DNA of 64,000 nucleotides from Magnetospirillum sp. (GTDB lineage Bacteria > Pseudomonadota > Alphaproteobacteria > Rhodospirillales > Magnetospirillaceae). A program made the position numbers and the translations under genes. The notes under the pieces were generated by a model. It was not told the DNA's origin. It saw only the letters and a list, made by a program, of their open reading frames with translations, and searched no databases. Location of the stretch: the NCBI GenBank assembly GCA_024707145.1, contig JANQAI010000003.1, positions 1-64,000 on the forward strand, read 5' to 3'. Of the stretch, positions 1 to 9,979 are shown piece after piece; positions within the stretch are counted from its first letter, which is position 1; each line of letters opens with the position of its first letter.

Positions 1-2376
1 CGGTTGACCGCGCCGGGCTTGAGCCATTCGGCGGGGACGGCTCCGAGGAGGTGGAGCACGTTCAATCGATCGTAGGCGAGCATTGACGCCGGGCAGGTGG
101 ACCATCATCGCGGAGGAAAAATTGTGCGGCTGGTCGCCGGCCATTTTAAAGGGCTCGCCGATGAGGGATTGTTCCTCGACCCAAGTGCCGACGCGCGAGG
201 CGTGGTTGGCGGCGGCGTGGAGAATGTCGGAGACTTTGGCGGGGCGGTCGAGGATGAGGTGTTGGAAGGCGTAGAACATGCCCATCCCGGCCCAGTTGCC
301 GCCGGGCATCCAGCCCATGCTGACGGGGAGACCTTGCTTCTCGACGGATTCGAGGAGGGCCAGCGTGCCTTTCACGAGATCGTGGTCGGCGGTGATCCAG
401 CCTTCGCCGTTAAGGTGGGCGTCCATGAAGGCCCATTGCGTGAGTTGCGGGATGGGATCTTCGCCCGTGTAGCCGACGCGCACAGGGAGGTAGAGGTGGC
501 CGTTTTGGTCGCGGCGTTGATCGCGGAGGCGATTCTTTTCGAAGGAGGTCTGGAAGGCGTCGGCGAGTTGGCGGAACTCGATGGCGTGTTGGACGTGGCC
601 GAGTTTTTGCGCAATCCGTTCGGCGGAGCGGAGGCCGGTAATGGTGCAGTAAACGGAGGAGTATTCGGAGTTGATATCGAGGATGCCGCCGTCGCTGAAT
701 CCCGGCGGCAGCATGCCGTAATAGGGCGCGTCCGGATGTTTGAGCGTTTCGTCGCGGAGGCCGCGGATGCCGGAGACGCCGAGGACGATTTTATCCCACA
801 CTTTGCGCGCGTAACTCCAGTCGCCGGAAATCTGCGCGTCGCGTTCCACGCCCCAGATGACTTCGGCGGTGGTGCGGTAGATTTGCTGCGGATGGAGTTC
901 GTCGATGATGCCGTTGGGCAGTTGGTGGCTGAAGAGGGCGTCGAGGGTTTGGCGCGCGGATTTCGAGTCGCCGAGGTGGGACGCGAGATTGGTGATGTAA
1001 ACGGCGTCGCCGGCCCAGAGTCCGCGGTAAAGCGAGAAGCTGGAGTTGAACTGCGTGTGGCCGTTGATCGTTTCGCGGGCCTGATACAGCGTGCGGAGCG
1101 AGGCTTCGTGCATGCGCTGGATTGCAGGATCGGCGACGGTGATGCGGTCGTAGGGAATCGCGTAGTTGTTCCAGCGCGCGTTGGTGACTCTGATGGCGTC
1201 GGCGAGCGGGAGTTTACGGGCGGCGCGCACCTCTGCCTCGCTGGTGTCGCCGGAGAGCACCCACGCGGTGACCTCGCGCGTGTTGGCGGCGAAGGTAAGT
1301 TTCCAGCCTTTTTCGGTGCGGGTGAGGCCGGTTGCGCGCGGCTGGGTAAGGATGAAGGGTTTGCCTCGTTCGAGGATGACGCCGTCGTCATTGAGTGCGA
1401 GGGTGCGGAGGCTCTTGATTTGGAGCGTCGGCTGAACGTTGCCCGAGTAGCGCGCGTGAAGGATGTCCGTGCGCGGAGCCTGGCGGCTCATTTCGGTGCC
1501 GCAGGCGATGCGGAGTTCGGCGCGATCATTTTGCGCGGTGGAGCCGGCGACGAGTTCCGCGCGGGTGAGAACGGTTTTCGGCGCGTAAACGGCGATGGTC
1601 GCGAGCGTAGCGTTGGGATCCTGACCCTGCGGAGCGAAGACGCGGATGTTGATCCAGCCGTCCTGATCGGAGTCATGGGCGTCGAAGAGGAAAATTTGAG
1701 GCAGGTTATGCGGAGCGTTGAGCGCGAGGTCGACGATCTGCGCGGGCGCGCCTTCGACGTCCATGTGTGCCGTGCGCTGAAAGAGCATTGCCTTGTAGCT
1801 CTCGCAGAAGCCGAGCATGATGCGCTTGGCCGCGCCGGGGAAACTTTGATGCGGTAGTGAATGGGGCGCGTGATGCCCCACGCGGTGTTGCGGAATTCAG
1901 AGAGAGACACCTTCGCCGGGCTTGGCCCAATCGATGGCGCCGCTGATGCCGTCGAGGCGCTCGTAGTCTTTTGTGCGGCCGATGGACTCGGAAACTTTTT
2001 CGGGCGCGATGGAAAGCGTGGTGACTTCAATGCGATCCGACCCGCGTGTGAGCGTGGAGCGCATGATCGGCACGCGCGCGGCTTCGAGGAAATCCTGGGA
2101 GGCGAAGGCAAAGGCTTCGCCCTCGGCGGAGGCTTCGACGACGGTCAGGCCCTGGACGTAGGGGCCGGGGCCAAAATCATAGAGGAGTGCGCCGCGTTCG
2201 TTGGCCATCGGCTTGTGCCAGTCTTCGGGGACGCCGAGCGGTTGATGCCAGGTGGGAATGCCGTAGCGGAAATCGACGACGCGTTCGGCGGCGGCGAGAG
2301 AGTGAAACGAACCGATTGCGAGAACGGAGGCGGCGATGCGGCAGGCACTCCGGGGTAGGAAAGAAGCAATGGCCAT
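1..2376 (-). CDS. Secreted six-hairpin glycosidase-like protein (partial, frameshifted)
   Basis: The protein starts at 2376 with a signal peptide (about residues 1-29, cleavage near AAA/ERVV) and a beta-rich N-terminal domain. An alpha-helical region follows with motifs such as LYRGLWAGDAVYITNL and YYGMLPPGFSDGG. The Trp/Asp-rich helical repeats resemble (alpha/alpha)6 glycoside hydrolases; the exact family and substrate are not clear. The reading frame breaks near 1,905 (a CT run), near 1,838 (a C run) and near 88; on both sides of each break the protein-like sequence continues in another frame, so I read this as one gene with sequence errors. It runs off the left edge. Two matching palindromes lie 200-370 bp upstream. 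Export signal and family suggest extracytoplasmic polysaccharide degradation (inference). Confidence 0.6.
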
Positions 2377-2575
2377 GCTTCAACTTCTACGCGTGGCCGG
2401 AGGACTCACAAAATGAATGTTATGAAAATTTCGGGGCGAAGCAGAGACGAGGGTTGGCGCGTGCCATGCCGATTCTGCAGGCGTTCGCTAGTTTGCTGCG
2501 CCGCGCCGCGCGGCGCGCAGTGACGGGATAGTCGAGAGGGAATGGGCGAGAGATGGAGAAGACGCGATGAAAGGA

Positions 2576-2597
2576 GTGTAACGTATTGCGTTACGCG
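2576..2597. promoter_or_regulatory. Putative operator, copy 1
   Basis: GTAACG, spacer TATTG, CGTTAC forms an inverted repeat with 6-bp arms. The 17-bp core is identical to that of the palindrome at 2715-2741, with start-to-start spacing of 142 bp. It lies about 180 bp upstream of the glycosidase start. The layout fits a dimeric repressor such as LacI/GalR (inference); no such regulator is encoded nearby. Confidence 0.4.
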
Positions 2598-2714
2598 TGT
2601 GGGCAGAGGGGACGGGTGCCGGGTTCGCTGGATTGCTAGGCCGCGGGGCGGCTCGCAATGACGGCATAAAGAGAGGGGGAGCCGTTTGGCGGAGAGAAGA
2701 GGAGGTGGCTCGAG

Positions 2715-2741
2715 GAAAGTGTAACGTATTGCGTTACACTT
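2715..2741. promoter_or_regulatory. Putative operator, copy 2 (perfect palindrome)
   Basis: Arms AAAGTGTAACG and CGTTACACTTT are a perfect 11-bp inverted repeat around the spacer TATTG. The AT-rich arms and missing T run argue against a terminator, although it lies about 100 bp downstream of the stop codon at 2845. It shares its core with the site at 2576-2597. Confidence 0.45.
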
Positions 2742-2844
2742 TGCCTGGGGGATGGCGATGGATGGGGAAAACTTGACGGAGTGCTACCTCGTGATGCGCG
2801 CGGCTCGCAATGCGGAGGTGCGGCAAAAAGGAAGATGCGGAGAC

Positions 2845-3684
2845 TTATCGAGTGCCGCCGAAGTCGTAGCGGAGGGTCCAGTGTTTGGTTTCGCCGGGGA
2901 GGAGGGCGAGGGTTTGGTAGGGTTCGATGGAGAATGTGTTGCTGTTGCCCCAGACGACACACTCGCTCGGGACGAAGCTCGTGGAGAAATCGACGTGCGT
3001 GAGTTTGGGGTGACTCAGGCGAACTCGGACGGGGTGGGCGGCGGGGAGCCGGAGGAAATCCATGTGGCCGTCGGTGATGCTTTCGAAGCGCCGTTTTTGC
3101 GTGAAGCGTTGGTCATCGAGAACGAAACCGGGATTATCGGTGAGGCGGGATCCGGCGGGCACTTCCATTTCGATCAGTCGATCGGTGAGCGCGAAAAAAG
3201 GATGGGCGAACCACTCGAGCATGAGCGGCGTTGCCGCGCGATTGGTAAGCTGGGAAAACGAGGTGACGGTGCGGCCCTTAAGCGAGATCTTGCGTGTGAT
3301 GGCGTAGTGAAAACCGGCGGCAGCCTGTTCGGTGGTGAAGGTGATTTCGTGCGCTGTGGGCGCGATGACCCAGTCGCACGGGGTGGCGACTTCGCTTCCG
3401 TTGGGCGTGAGCGCGCCGGCGCCGAGTGTGACACCTTGATCGCCGTTCCACGTGTGGCGCTGGCCGGTGCGCGAGGAATGACGGAAGGATTCGGGCAGGC
3501 CTTGTCCGTTGAACGGAGACGGATCGGCCTTGGGCCATTCGGGGCCGGTGAGCAATGGGCCCGCGGTCCGGTCGGTGATTTGCCAGAGGTAGCCTCCCCA
3601 ACAAAAGCGTGGGCCGAGTTTGGCGCGGTCGTCGATCGGATCGAGGAGGTCCAGACTAAGCTGGTCGTTGGCGAGGGTAAGCAT
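2845..3684 (-). CDS. Galactose mutarotase-like / aldose 1-epimerase-family protein
   Basis: This 279-residue protein has no signal peptide. It is beta-strand rich, with segments such as MLEWFAHPFFALTDRLIEM and HWTLRYDFGG typical of the galactose mutarotase-like fold, in which sugar-modifying proteins bind a pyranose. The catalytic His/Glu pair cannot be assigned with certainty, so the specific reaction is open. It sits between a small exported protein (upstream, 139-bp gap) and the glycosidase, which suggests a carbohydrate-use role (inference). Confidence 0.55.
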   Translation of the reverse strand: MLTLANDQLSLDLLDPIDDRAKLGPRFCWGGYLWQITDRTAGPLLTGPEWPKADPSPFNGQGLPESFRHSSRTGQRHTWNGDQGVTLGAGALTPNGSEVATPCDWVIAPTAHEITFTTEQAAAGFHYAITRKISLKGRTVTSFSQLTNRAATPLMLEWFAHPFFALTDRLIEMEVPAGSRLTDNPGFVLDDQRFTQKRRFESITDGHMDFLRLPAAHPVRVRLSHPKLTHVDFSTSFVPSECVVWGNSNTFSIEPYQTLALLPGETKHWTLRYDFGGTR

Positions 3685-3823
3685 GGGACGAAAAAAGAAA
3701 GCTGCGGTCGGTCGACGGCAGAGGGGAAGAAAAGGTGAATGCGAAGCGCAATTTCAACACGCGCTACCCGGCCAACCTGAATCGCGCGGCGCGCGAAAGG
3801 GGGCGCAGCGGCGGGTGACGCGA

Positions 3824-4357
3824 TTAGCGCAGACGCATTACGCGGATCGTGGTGTTGGTGCCTTCGACGACGAGCGCGAACTGGCCGGCGGGGCGGGCTT
3901 GAATTTCGATGTTTTTTCCCGGGAGATCGTAGGTGATACGTTCGAAGCCTTCCCAGACCTGACCGTTGTCGAGGACGAAGCGATTGCCTCCTTCCCAGCG
4001 CACGACCTTGGCTTTGAGCGCGGGCAGGTCGCGCCAGTTGGAGTTGTTAAAGACGGGCAGGCCAAATTTTTCGAACCAGCCTTTGGGGGCGTTGTCGGCG
4101 TTCGGCGAGGAAACGGAAGCGACTGATTGCGCAGGTTGAGATGCGGCGATTGTGCGGCGCATCTGGTCGGCGGTGCGAAGGTTGTAACGGATGAGTGCGG
4201 CGTCGATTACGCCGAGTTCGTCGGGCGTGAGTTTGTTCAGGCCGGAGCGCTCCCATTCGGCGGCGGAAAGAACGCTCTTAAGACCGGGAAAGGTTTCCTG
4301 CGCGGAGCACAGCGGGGCGGTGAAAATCAGAACGACGGCGAGGAAGGGAGTTTTCAT
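3824..4357 (-). CDS. Small exported protein, function unknown
   Basis: The 177-residue protein begins with a clear signal peptide (about residues 1-20, ending LCSAQ). ATG at 4357 is preferred over an in-frame GTG two codons earlier because it starts the signal peptide. The mature part has a short helical region (LSAAEWERSGLNKLTPDELGVIDAAL, residues about 28-53, here only described) and a C-terminal beta-rich domain containing GGNRFVLDNGQVWEG. I do not recognise the family; similar C-terminal patches occur in small secreted proteins of unknown role. It lies just upstream of the ABC exporter stop, in the same direction. Confidence 0.5.
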   Translation of the reverse strand: MKTPFLAVVLIFTAPLCSAQETFPGLKSVLSAAEWERSGLNKLTPDELGVIDAALIRYNLRTADQMRRTIAASQPAQSVASVSSPNADNAPKGWFEKFGLPVFNNSNWRDLPALKAKVVRWEGGNRFVLDNGQVWEGFERITYDLPGKNIEIQARPAGQFALVVEGTNTTIRVMRLR

Positions 4358-4381
4358 AGGCACGGGAGACGGGGTTTGGTT

Positions 4382-6137
4382 TTAAAGCGGGAGGAAATCG
4401 TTGCCAGTATTTTGAGCGGCGACGAGTCGGGCAAAGGCGCCGCCGCTGGCGGTGAGCGTGCGGAAATCGCCTTCCTCGGTGATGCGGCCGTTGGCGAGGA
4501 CGATGATGCGATCGGCGTTGCGGATCGTGCTGAGGCGATGCGCGATGGTGATGACGGTGCGGCCCTCGGAAAGGCGATCGAGCGCGTCCTGGATCAGGTG
4601 TTCGCTTTCGTAATCGAGCGCGGAGGTGGCTTCGTCGAGGATGAGCACGGGAGGATTGCGGAGAATGGCGCGCGCGATGGCGAGGCGCTGGCGTTGGCCG
4701 CCGGAGAGGGTGGCGCCGCGTTCGCCGACGAGCGTGTTGTAGCCCTCGGGGAGTCGGTTGATGAATTCCTCGGCGTTGGCTTGTTGCGCCGCGAGGCGGA
4801 TTTCGTCGTCGGTGGCGTCGGCGCGTGCGAAACGGAGGTTGTCGGCGATGGAGCCGGAAAGAAGCAGGCTGTCCTGCAACACGACCGCGAGCTGGCGGCG
4901 CACCCAGCGCATGTCCCATTCGGATTGCGGCACGCCGTCGATGAGGATGTGGCCTTCGTTGGGCGCGTAGAGTCCGAGGAGGAGGTTCGCGAGCGTGCTT
5001 TTGCCGGAGCCGGAGGGACCGACGAAGGCGACGTGTTCGCCCGGGCGAATCGTGAGGTTGATGCCGTGCAGGACGCGGCGTTCGGGTGCGGACGGGTAGG
5101 CGAAGGCGACGTTGGAGAACACGATTTCGCCGCGAAGGCGTTCGACGCGTTGCGTGCCGTTCCAGGATTCGACGTAGGCGGAATCGAGGAGTTCCTTGAT
5201 GCTTTGGTAACTTTCGCGGCCGATGAAATATTGTTCGCTCAGGCCGACGAATGCCTGAATGGGTCCGAGGACGATGGGCAGCCCGGCGACGAAGGCGAAC
5301 AGCGTGCCGTAGGAAATGGTGCCGCGGATGGCGAGGATGGCGCCGCCCGCCATGACCACGAGCGAGATGACCTGCGTGCTGACATACCAGAAGGTGCCGA
5401 AGATGGCGTTGGTGTAGCTTTGGGCGATGCGGCTGCGCGCGAAGGCGGTGCTGGAGCGATCGAGGTCGGCCTCGGCCTGTTTTTCCTCACCGAAGCTGCG
5501 CACGAGGCGGAGCGCGGAGATGTATTCGTTGGCGGTGCCGGTGAGTTTTTCCTGCGCGATGCGGGCTTCGTTATTGGTGGTCTGGATGCGGGAGAAAAAA
5601 ATGGTATTTCGCGATCGCGTAGGCGGGCATCACGAGCGCGAGCACGATGGCGAGCTGCCAGTTCAGCACGGACAGGATGACGAAGATGCAGGAGCCGTAG
5701 AGGGCGTTGGGGAGAAACTGATTGAGGATATTGTAGAGCAGACCCTCCACTTTCTGGGTGTCGAAGGCGTATTTCGAAAGCAGGCGGCCGGTCTTTTGTT
5801 GGTCGAGGTAACCGAAGCTCAGGAACTGCAGTTTGAAAAAAAGACGCGAGCGGAGTTCGACCATCATTTGCGCCATGCCCTTGGCGATCTCGTTGGCGCC
5901 CCACACGGAGAAGATGTAGTGGAGTCCGAGCAGGACGACGAAGATGCCGCTGAGCTGGAGAATCTGCGGGACGTCGCGGTTCGGGACGGCGACGTCGATC
6001 ATGCGTTGGAACAACCACGGACAGGGCGCGACGGCGAGCGAGCGCAACAGCGCGAGGCCGAGGCCGCGCGAGAGGCGTCCGCGGCTGTTCCAGAGATAGC
6101 CGGTCAGGGTGCGAGAAGCGATTGCCTCGCGGGCCAT
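4382..6137 (-). CDS. ABC exporter half-transporter, TMD-NBD fusion (frameshifted)
   Basis: The first about 185 residues carry the start of an exporter membrane domain with several hydrophobic helices. The rest of the membrane domain and the nucleotide-binding domain follow in another frame. The frame break is in a run of seven A on the + strand near 5,598; six would restore one protein of about 585 residues, normal for a type I exporter subunit. The NBD has Walker A GPSGSGKST, signature LSGGQ, Walker B VLILDEATSALD and the switch histidine in IAHRLSTIRNAD. Substrate cannot be read from the sequence; lipid, peptide or drug export are all possible. Confidence 0.8.
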
Positions 6138-6250
6138 GGGATTAGGAGTGGGACGCCGGCCGCCGCTCCGGGAGCGTCGCGCGGCTTGAGCGTGAGTTCT
6201 GCGGCAGGGGAACGTGGCGAGTGGGTTTCACCAGAGTCCTGCGAGGCGGA

Positions 6251-7348
6251 TTATTTTTTTCTCCGGGCGGGAGCAAGATTGCCATGCAACGCCGTATAAA
6301 ACGGGTCTCCCGGGAGAATGGAATTTCGTTTTACGATTTCTCCGGTGTAGGCGGATTTGTAGATCGCGGTGAGCAATTCGAGCGTGCGGTGCGACATGTC
6401 GCCGGAGGTCAGCGGGCGGCGGTTGGCGTCGCGGTCGGCGACGAAGGCGTTGAGCTGCGCGCCATGGGTGGAGCCGACATCGGGCGGGAAACTTTGCCAG
6501 GCTTGGAGGAGACTGTCGTCCTGCGCGGGCGGCACCGGAGTGAATTTCCAGTTTTCCTTCGTGTAATGGTAAAGGTGGGTGGTGAGCTCGACGGTGGCTT
6601 TTTGGTAGTCGAGGCGGATGTAGGTTTCCTGGCGCGGGCTGAGGGCGCTGTTGACGACGGAGGCGTAGGCGCCGTTGGCGAAGGTGATAATCGCCATGGA
6701 AATGTCCTCGACCTCGATGTCGCGATCCGAGGTGGCGGCGATGGCGCGGACTTCCTTCCAATCGCCAAGGATGTGCACGAGGTGATCCATGGCGTGGATG
6801 CCGAGGCACATCGTGGACCCGCCGAGGGCGTCTTTCCATGTGCTGCGCCACGGCACCGCGTAATAGGCGGCGTCGCGATACCAAAGTGTGTTGCACACGG
6901 CCACGAGCGGTTTGCCGAGCTGGCCGCTGTCGGAGAGCTGACGCAAATGCGCGGTGGAGGACGCGAAACGCATTTGGAAAATACACGAGGTGTAATTGCC
7001 GGTGCGTTTTTCGGCGTCGTTGATCAATTGAAGTTCGGCGAGGGAACCGCAGAGGGGTTTTTCGCAGAGGACCCATGCGCCCGTTTCCATGGCGGCCACG
7101 CTCATCTCCGCGTGTTGGGCGGGCGGGGTGGCGACGAGGACGAAATCGGGTTTCACCTCGTTCAACATGGTGGCGTAGTCGGTGTAGAGATGCGGAATGC
7201 CGTGGCGTTTGCCAAAACTTTCAACGCGGGTGAGGTCGATGTCGACGGCGGCTTCGAGCACAACACGCCCAAGCGTGGCCTCGACCGCCCGGACATGAGC
7301 GTCGCCAATGGAACCAGTGCCGACGAGTGCGGCGCGATAAGTTTTCAT
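6251..7348 (-). CDS. Gfo/Idh/MocA-family NAD(P)-dependent oxidoreductase
   Basis: The start is ATG at 7348 (MKTYRAALVGTGSIG); upstream in-frame sequence is not protein-like. Residues about 5-20 form the Rossmann GxGxxG (VGTGSIGDAH), and CEKPL near residue 95 is the family's EKP motif. The C-terminal part matches the alpha/beta GFO_IDH_MocA domain, including GIHAMDHLVHILGDW. Length (365 aa) is typical. Such enzymes oxidise or reduce sugars, inositols and related compounds; substrate is unknown here. Confidence 0.85.
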   Translation of the reverse strand: MKTYRAALVGTGSIGDAHVRAVEATLGRVVLEAAVDIDLTRVESFGKRHGIPHLYTDYATMLNEVKPDFVLVATPPAQHAEMSVAAMETGAWVLCEKPLCGSLAELQLINDAEKRTGNYTSCIFQMRFASSTAHLRQLSDSGQLGKPLVAVCNTLWYRDAAYYAVPWRSTWKDALGGSTMCLGIHAMDHLVHILGDWKEVRAIAATSDRDIEVEDISMAIITFANGAYASVVNSALSPRQETYIRLDYQKATVELTTHLYHYTKENWKFTPVPPAQDDSLLQAWQSFPPDVGSTHGAQLNAFVADRDANRRPLTSGDMSHRTLELLTAIYKSAYTGEIVKRNSILPGDPFYTALHGNLAPARRKK

Positions 7349-7507
7349 ACGGAAATCTGAGGGGAGGGCGCTTAAGCGAACACCAACAAGGGAGGGCGTC
7401 GACCAAGACCTTCGAGAGCTAATAAGGAGAGTTGAAGGCATGTTTTCGTGAGCGCCATAGGAAACTTTCTGAAAACGGATGAAAATTTCGGTCGATGCCG
7501 CCAATAT

Positions 7508-7537
7508 AAAAAAGCCCGCGCTGGTGGGCGCGGGCTA
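7508..7537 (-). terminator. Rho-independent terminator of the ferritin-like gene
   Basis: On the minus strand AGCCCGCG and CGCGGGCT form an 8-bp GC-rich stem with an 8-nt loop, followed by a run of six or more T. It lies 22 bp past the stop codon at 7560. Confidence 0.8.
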
Positions 7538-7559
7538 TGAATTAAATTATAAATTTTGC

Positions 7560-8883
7560 TCAGGCGACGCCGGCGAGCTTCAGGATTTTTGTGCCCGTGA
7601 GGCGTTTTTCCGGCGAAAGCGCATGCGGGGTGCGTCCGCCGTAGGTTTTGGCCAGTTCGGCGAAGCGAGCCTGCGTGGCTTTGACGAATTCGTCGGCGGG
7701 ACGTGTTTCGCCAAACAGGGCCATGATTTCCGGCAACCAGCGATGGCCGTAGCGGACGTGGTTTTGTTCGTCGTTGCGATCGAAGGCGAGGAGGGTGTCG
7801 GCCTCGAAATCGTTGAGCTCGCGGATGCGGTCCATGACCAGCGCCTTGGTCGGGAAACTGCCGGCCTCGAATTCCATGGTCATCATCGCGTAGCGCTCAT
7901 GCGGCGGCATCTGCACGAGGATGTTGTAGAGATCGAGCGAGTGTTCGAGCGTCATGAGATCGACGCCGAGTTTCGGAAGTTGACGGAAACCGAACTGGCT
8001 GTGACGGGATTCATCCCACAGGTGGCGCGCCATGTCGTGATGCATGTCGAATGGAGCGTCCGGCGTGTCGAAAAAGACGGTCGCGAGATAGTCGACGGCA
8101 TCCATTTCCATCATCAGCCAGACATACACCATCAGGCGGATGACGCGTGCGTCGGTCTTGGGATCAACGAGCCAGGGGCGGACGATCGGCGTCTCCTCCG
8201 GATCGTGGCTGAACACGCTGGAGCAGGTCGGATAGATGCCGCGGTTGCAGGTTTCCGGATGCTGGTAGGGGCCCGTCACGCTCTCCCATTTAAAATCAGC
8301 AGGCAGCGGCACGGCGGTGGTTTCGCCGAGCAGGCCACCGAGCGCGGAAACGGCGGTTTGCAGATGGGCGATCCACGCGGAAGCGTCGACTTTGCCGAGG
8401 TAAGGCTGGATCTCGCGGGCGTGGCGTTCCTCGTCGGCGATGAATTCCTCGACGAGTTTTTTCGACGGCCAGTCGGCGAGGTGATCAGTGATGCGCAGGT
8501 AATGGCGATACGCGGAAAGCAGTGCGGGTTTGAGCACTTGGTAGAAACCGGCGAGCGCGACGTAGGCGTCCGTCGGCATCACAGCTTCGGTGAACAGCTG
8601 GCGGAGGCTTGCGCGGACGGATTCGCCGGCGCCGAAGCCGCTGAGCTCGCGACCGCGTTCGCGGATGAACCGCGCATGGCCGGAGGATTCCCAGACATGC
8701 TGACAAAGCAGGTATTTCAGTTCCGGTTCCCCGACGCGATAGATGAGCGTGGTTGCGGTGCGCACGAACTCGCGTTCGGCTTCGAAAAAGAAGGCGTTGG
8801 AGTCGGGCCATGTCCTGCACGGCGGCCATGCGACCAGTGGACGAGGTGGCGGAGACGGGGGCTTTGGCGGAAGGGGCAACCAT
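7560..8883 (-). CDS. Ferritin-like (di-iron type) protein, function unknown
   Basis: The protein is nearly all helical, with repeated metal-ligand motifs of the ferritin-like superfamily: EERH, ESRH and EQNH (all ExxH), plus a glutamate in GEPELKYL followed by WESSGH. Two such sets suggest a duplicated four-helix bundle. The best start is ATG at 8883 (MVAPSAKAPVS), whose frame joins the main frame if one C near 8,806 is removed; without that, the main frame opens only with a TTG and an unlikely Pro/Arg-rich N terminus. It lies downstream of the PhyH dioxygenase in the same direction, 96 bp away, and ends at a strong terminator, so the two may be co-transcribed. The role is not known. Confidence 0.6.
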
Positions 8884-8979
8884 GGGGAATGAAGCGCGGA
8901 TGTGTTTACACAGGGCTCTGCGCGGAAAATCGATTGGCCGCGCAGAAGAAGGAGAGGACGGAGCGAGCCGGGCTGCTGG

Positions 8980-9903
8980 TTAGCAGATGCGGCCTTGTTT
9001 TCCGGCGAGGGAATGGCCCGGCGGGTTGATGCCGATCCAACGTTCGTCGATCGGTTCGCTCGCGCGTTGATAACGCGAGTCGGAGGAGATGCGCAGACGG
9101 TTGTCGCTGCGGTTGTCGAGCGACGCGTGCACGAGGAACATGCCGAAGGTAATGAAATCGCCGGGCTCGAATTCGGTCGTCAGCCAGCGTCCGCCGAACT
9201 TGTTGCGCACAACGGGCGGGTTGTGCGAGAGCGTGCCGCTGAAGGTCCATTTGCCGGCCTTGGCTTTCTCGACGTCCTGCGGTTTGTTTTCGCAGTAGCT
9301 GTCGACGTCGCGGTAAACGTAATTCTCGAGCAGGTCCATGCGCTTGTGCGAACCTTCGAGCACCATGAGGCCGCCGAGAGAGAAGGATATTTCGCCGTAG
9401 GGAACCCACGCGGTCATGTGCTTGTGCGTGCCGCGGCCCATGTAGGGCAGATCGCAATGCGGGTTTGTGCCCTTGCCTGGACCGATGGCGCGCAACCACG
9501 TGAAGTCGTAGTGGCGGATTTCTTCGCCGTAAAACTTGCGGTAGAAATTCGGAAGATTGCCGCTGTAGAGCAGTTTTTGGACGTGGGGATTGTTGTTGGT
9601 GAGCTCGGGTTTGAAGACATAGCCCGAGCCAGGTTTGCACACGCCCTCGATGCGTGGGAAATTTTCGTCGAGCACACCCGCGTCGGCGAGACCGTCGCAC
9701 AACATCGCGCGCGCCTGCATGACCAAATCCTTGTCGAGGCCGCCCTTGATGTAGAGGTAGCCGTCCTCGTCGAAACGACGGTGCAACTCCTGCTGGTCGT
9801 CAACCGCGTCGGCGGAATTGCGCAGGTAGCCGATCTTGTCTTCCGACATCTCGAGCGCGTGACCATACGAGTAAATCTGGGGCATTGAGGTAAGAGTGCT
9901 CAT
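8980..9903 (-). CDS. Phytanoyl-CoA dioxygenase (PhyH)-family Fe(II)/2-oxoglutarate oxygenase
   Basis: The 307-residue protein has the HxD iron motif in NPHCDLPYMGRG (near residue 155) and a distal histidine in FLVHASLDNRSDNRLR (near residue 265), with an arginine placed to bind 2-oxoglutarate. FEPGDFITF before the distal His is also typical of the family. PhyH proteins hydroxylate varied small molecules, so the substrate is open. It is divergently transcribed from an AraC regulator across a 76-bp gap, and is followed by the ferritin-like gene. Confidence 0.85.
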   Translation of the reverse strand: MSTLTSMPQIYSYGHALEMSEDKIGYLRNSADAVDDQQELHRRFDEDGYLYIKGGLDKDLVMQARAMLCDGLADAGVLDENFPRIEGVCKPGSGYVFKPELTNNNPHVQKLLYSGNLPNFYRKFYGEEIRHYDFTWLRAIGPGKGTNPHCDLPYMGRGTHKHMTAWVPYGEISFSLGGLMVLEGSHKRMDLLENYVYRDVDSYCENKPQDVEKAKAGKWTFSGTLSHNPPVVRNKFGGRWLTTEFEPGDFITFGMFLVHASLDNRSDNRLRISSDSRYQRASEPIDERWIGINPPGHSLAGKQGRIC

Positions 9904-9979
9904 GGTTGCGGATAAGATATACCTGAATGCCTTGGCAAAAAATGGTTGAAGTGGGAGAAGTCATGTAAATTTTGGGCGG

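Larger units (their letters stand above)
2377..2844. other. Intergenic region upstream of the glycosidase
   Basis: This 468-bp stretch has no convincing gene. It separates two leftward genes and holds two copies of a palindrome with an identical core, listed separately. I see no rho-independent terminator with a T run here. Confidence 0.6.

Noticed and set aside
97..1857. Long rightward open frame of 586 codons
   Set aside because: It is antisense to the glycosidase, whose three leftward frames give recognisable enzyme-like sequence; the rightward product is a Gly/Val/Ala/Glu-rich mirror typical of high-GC antisense frames.
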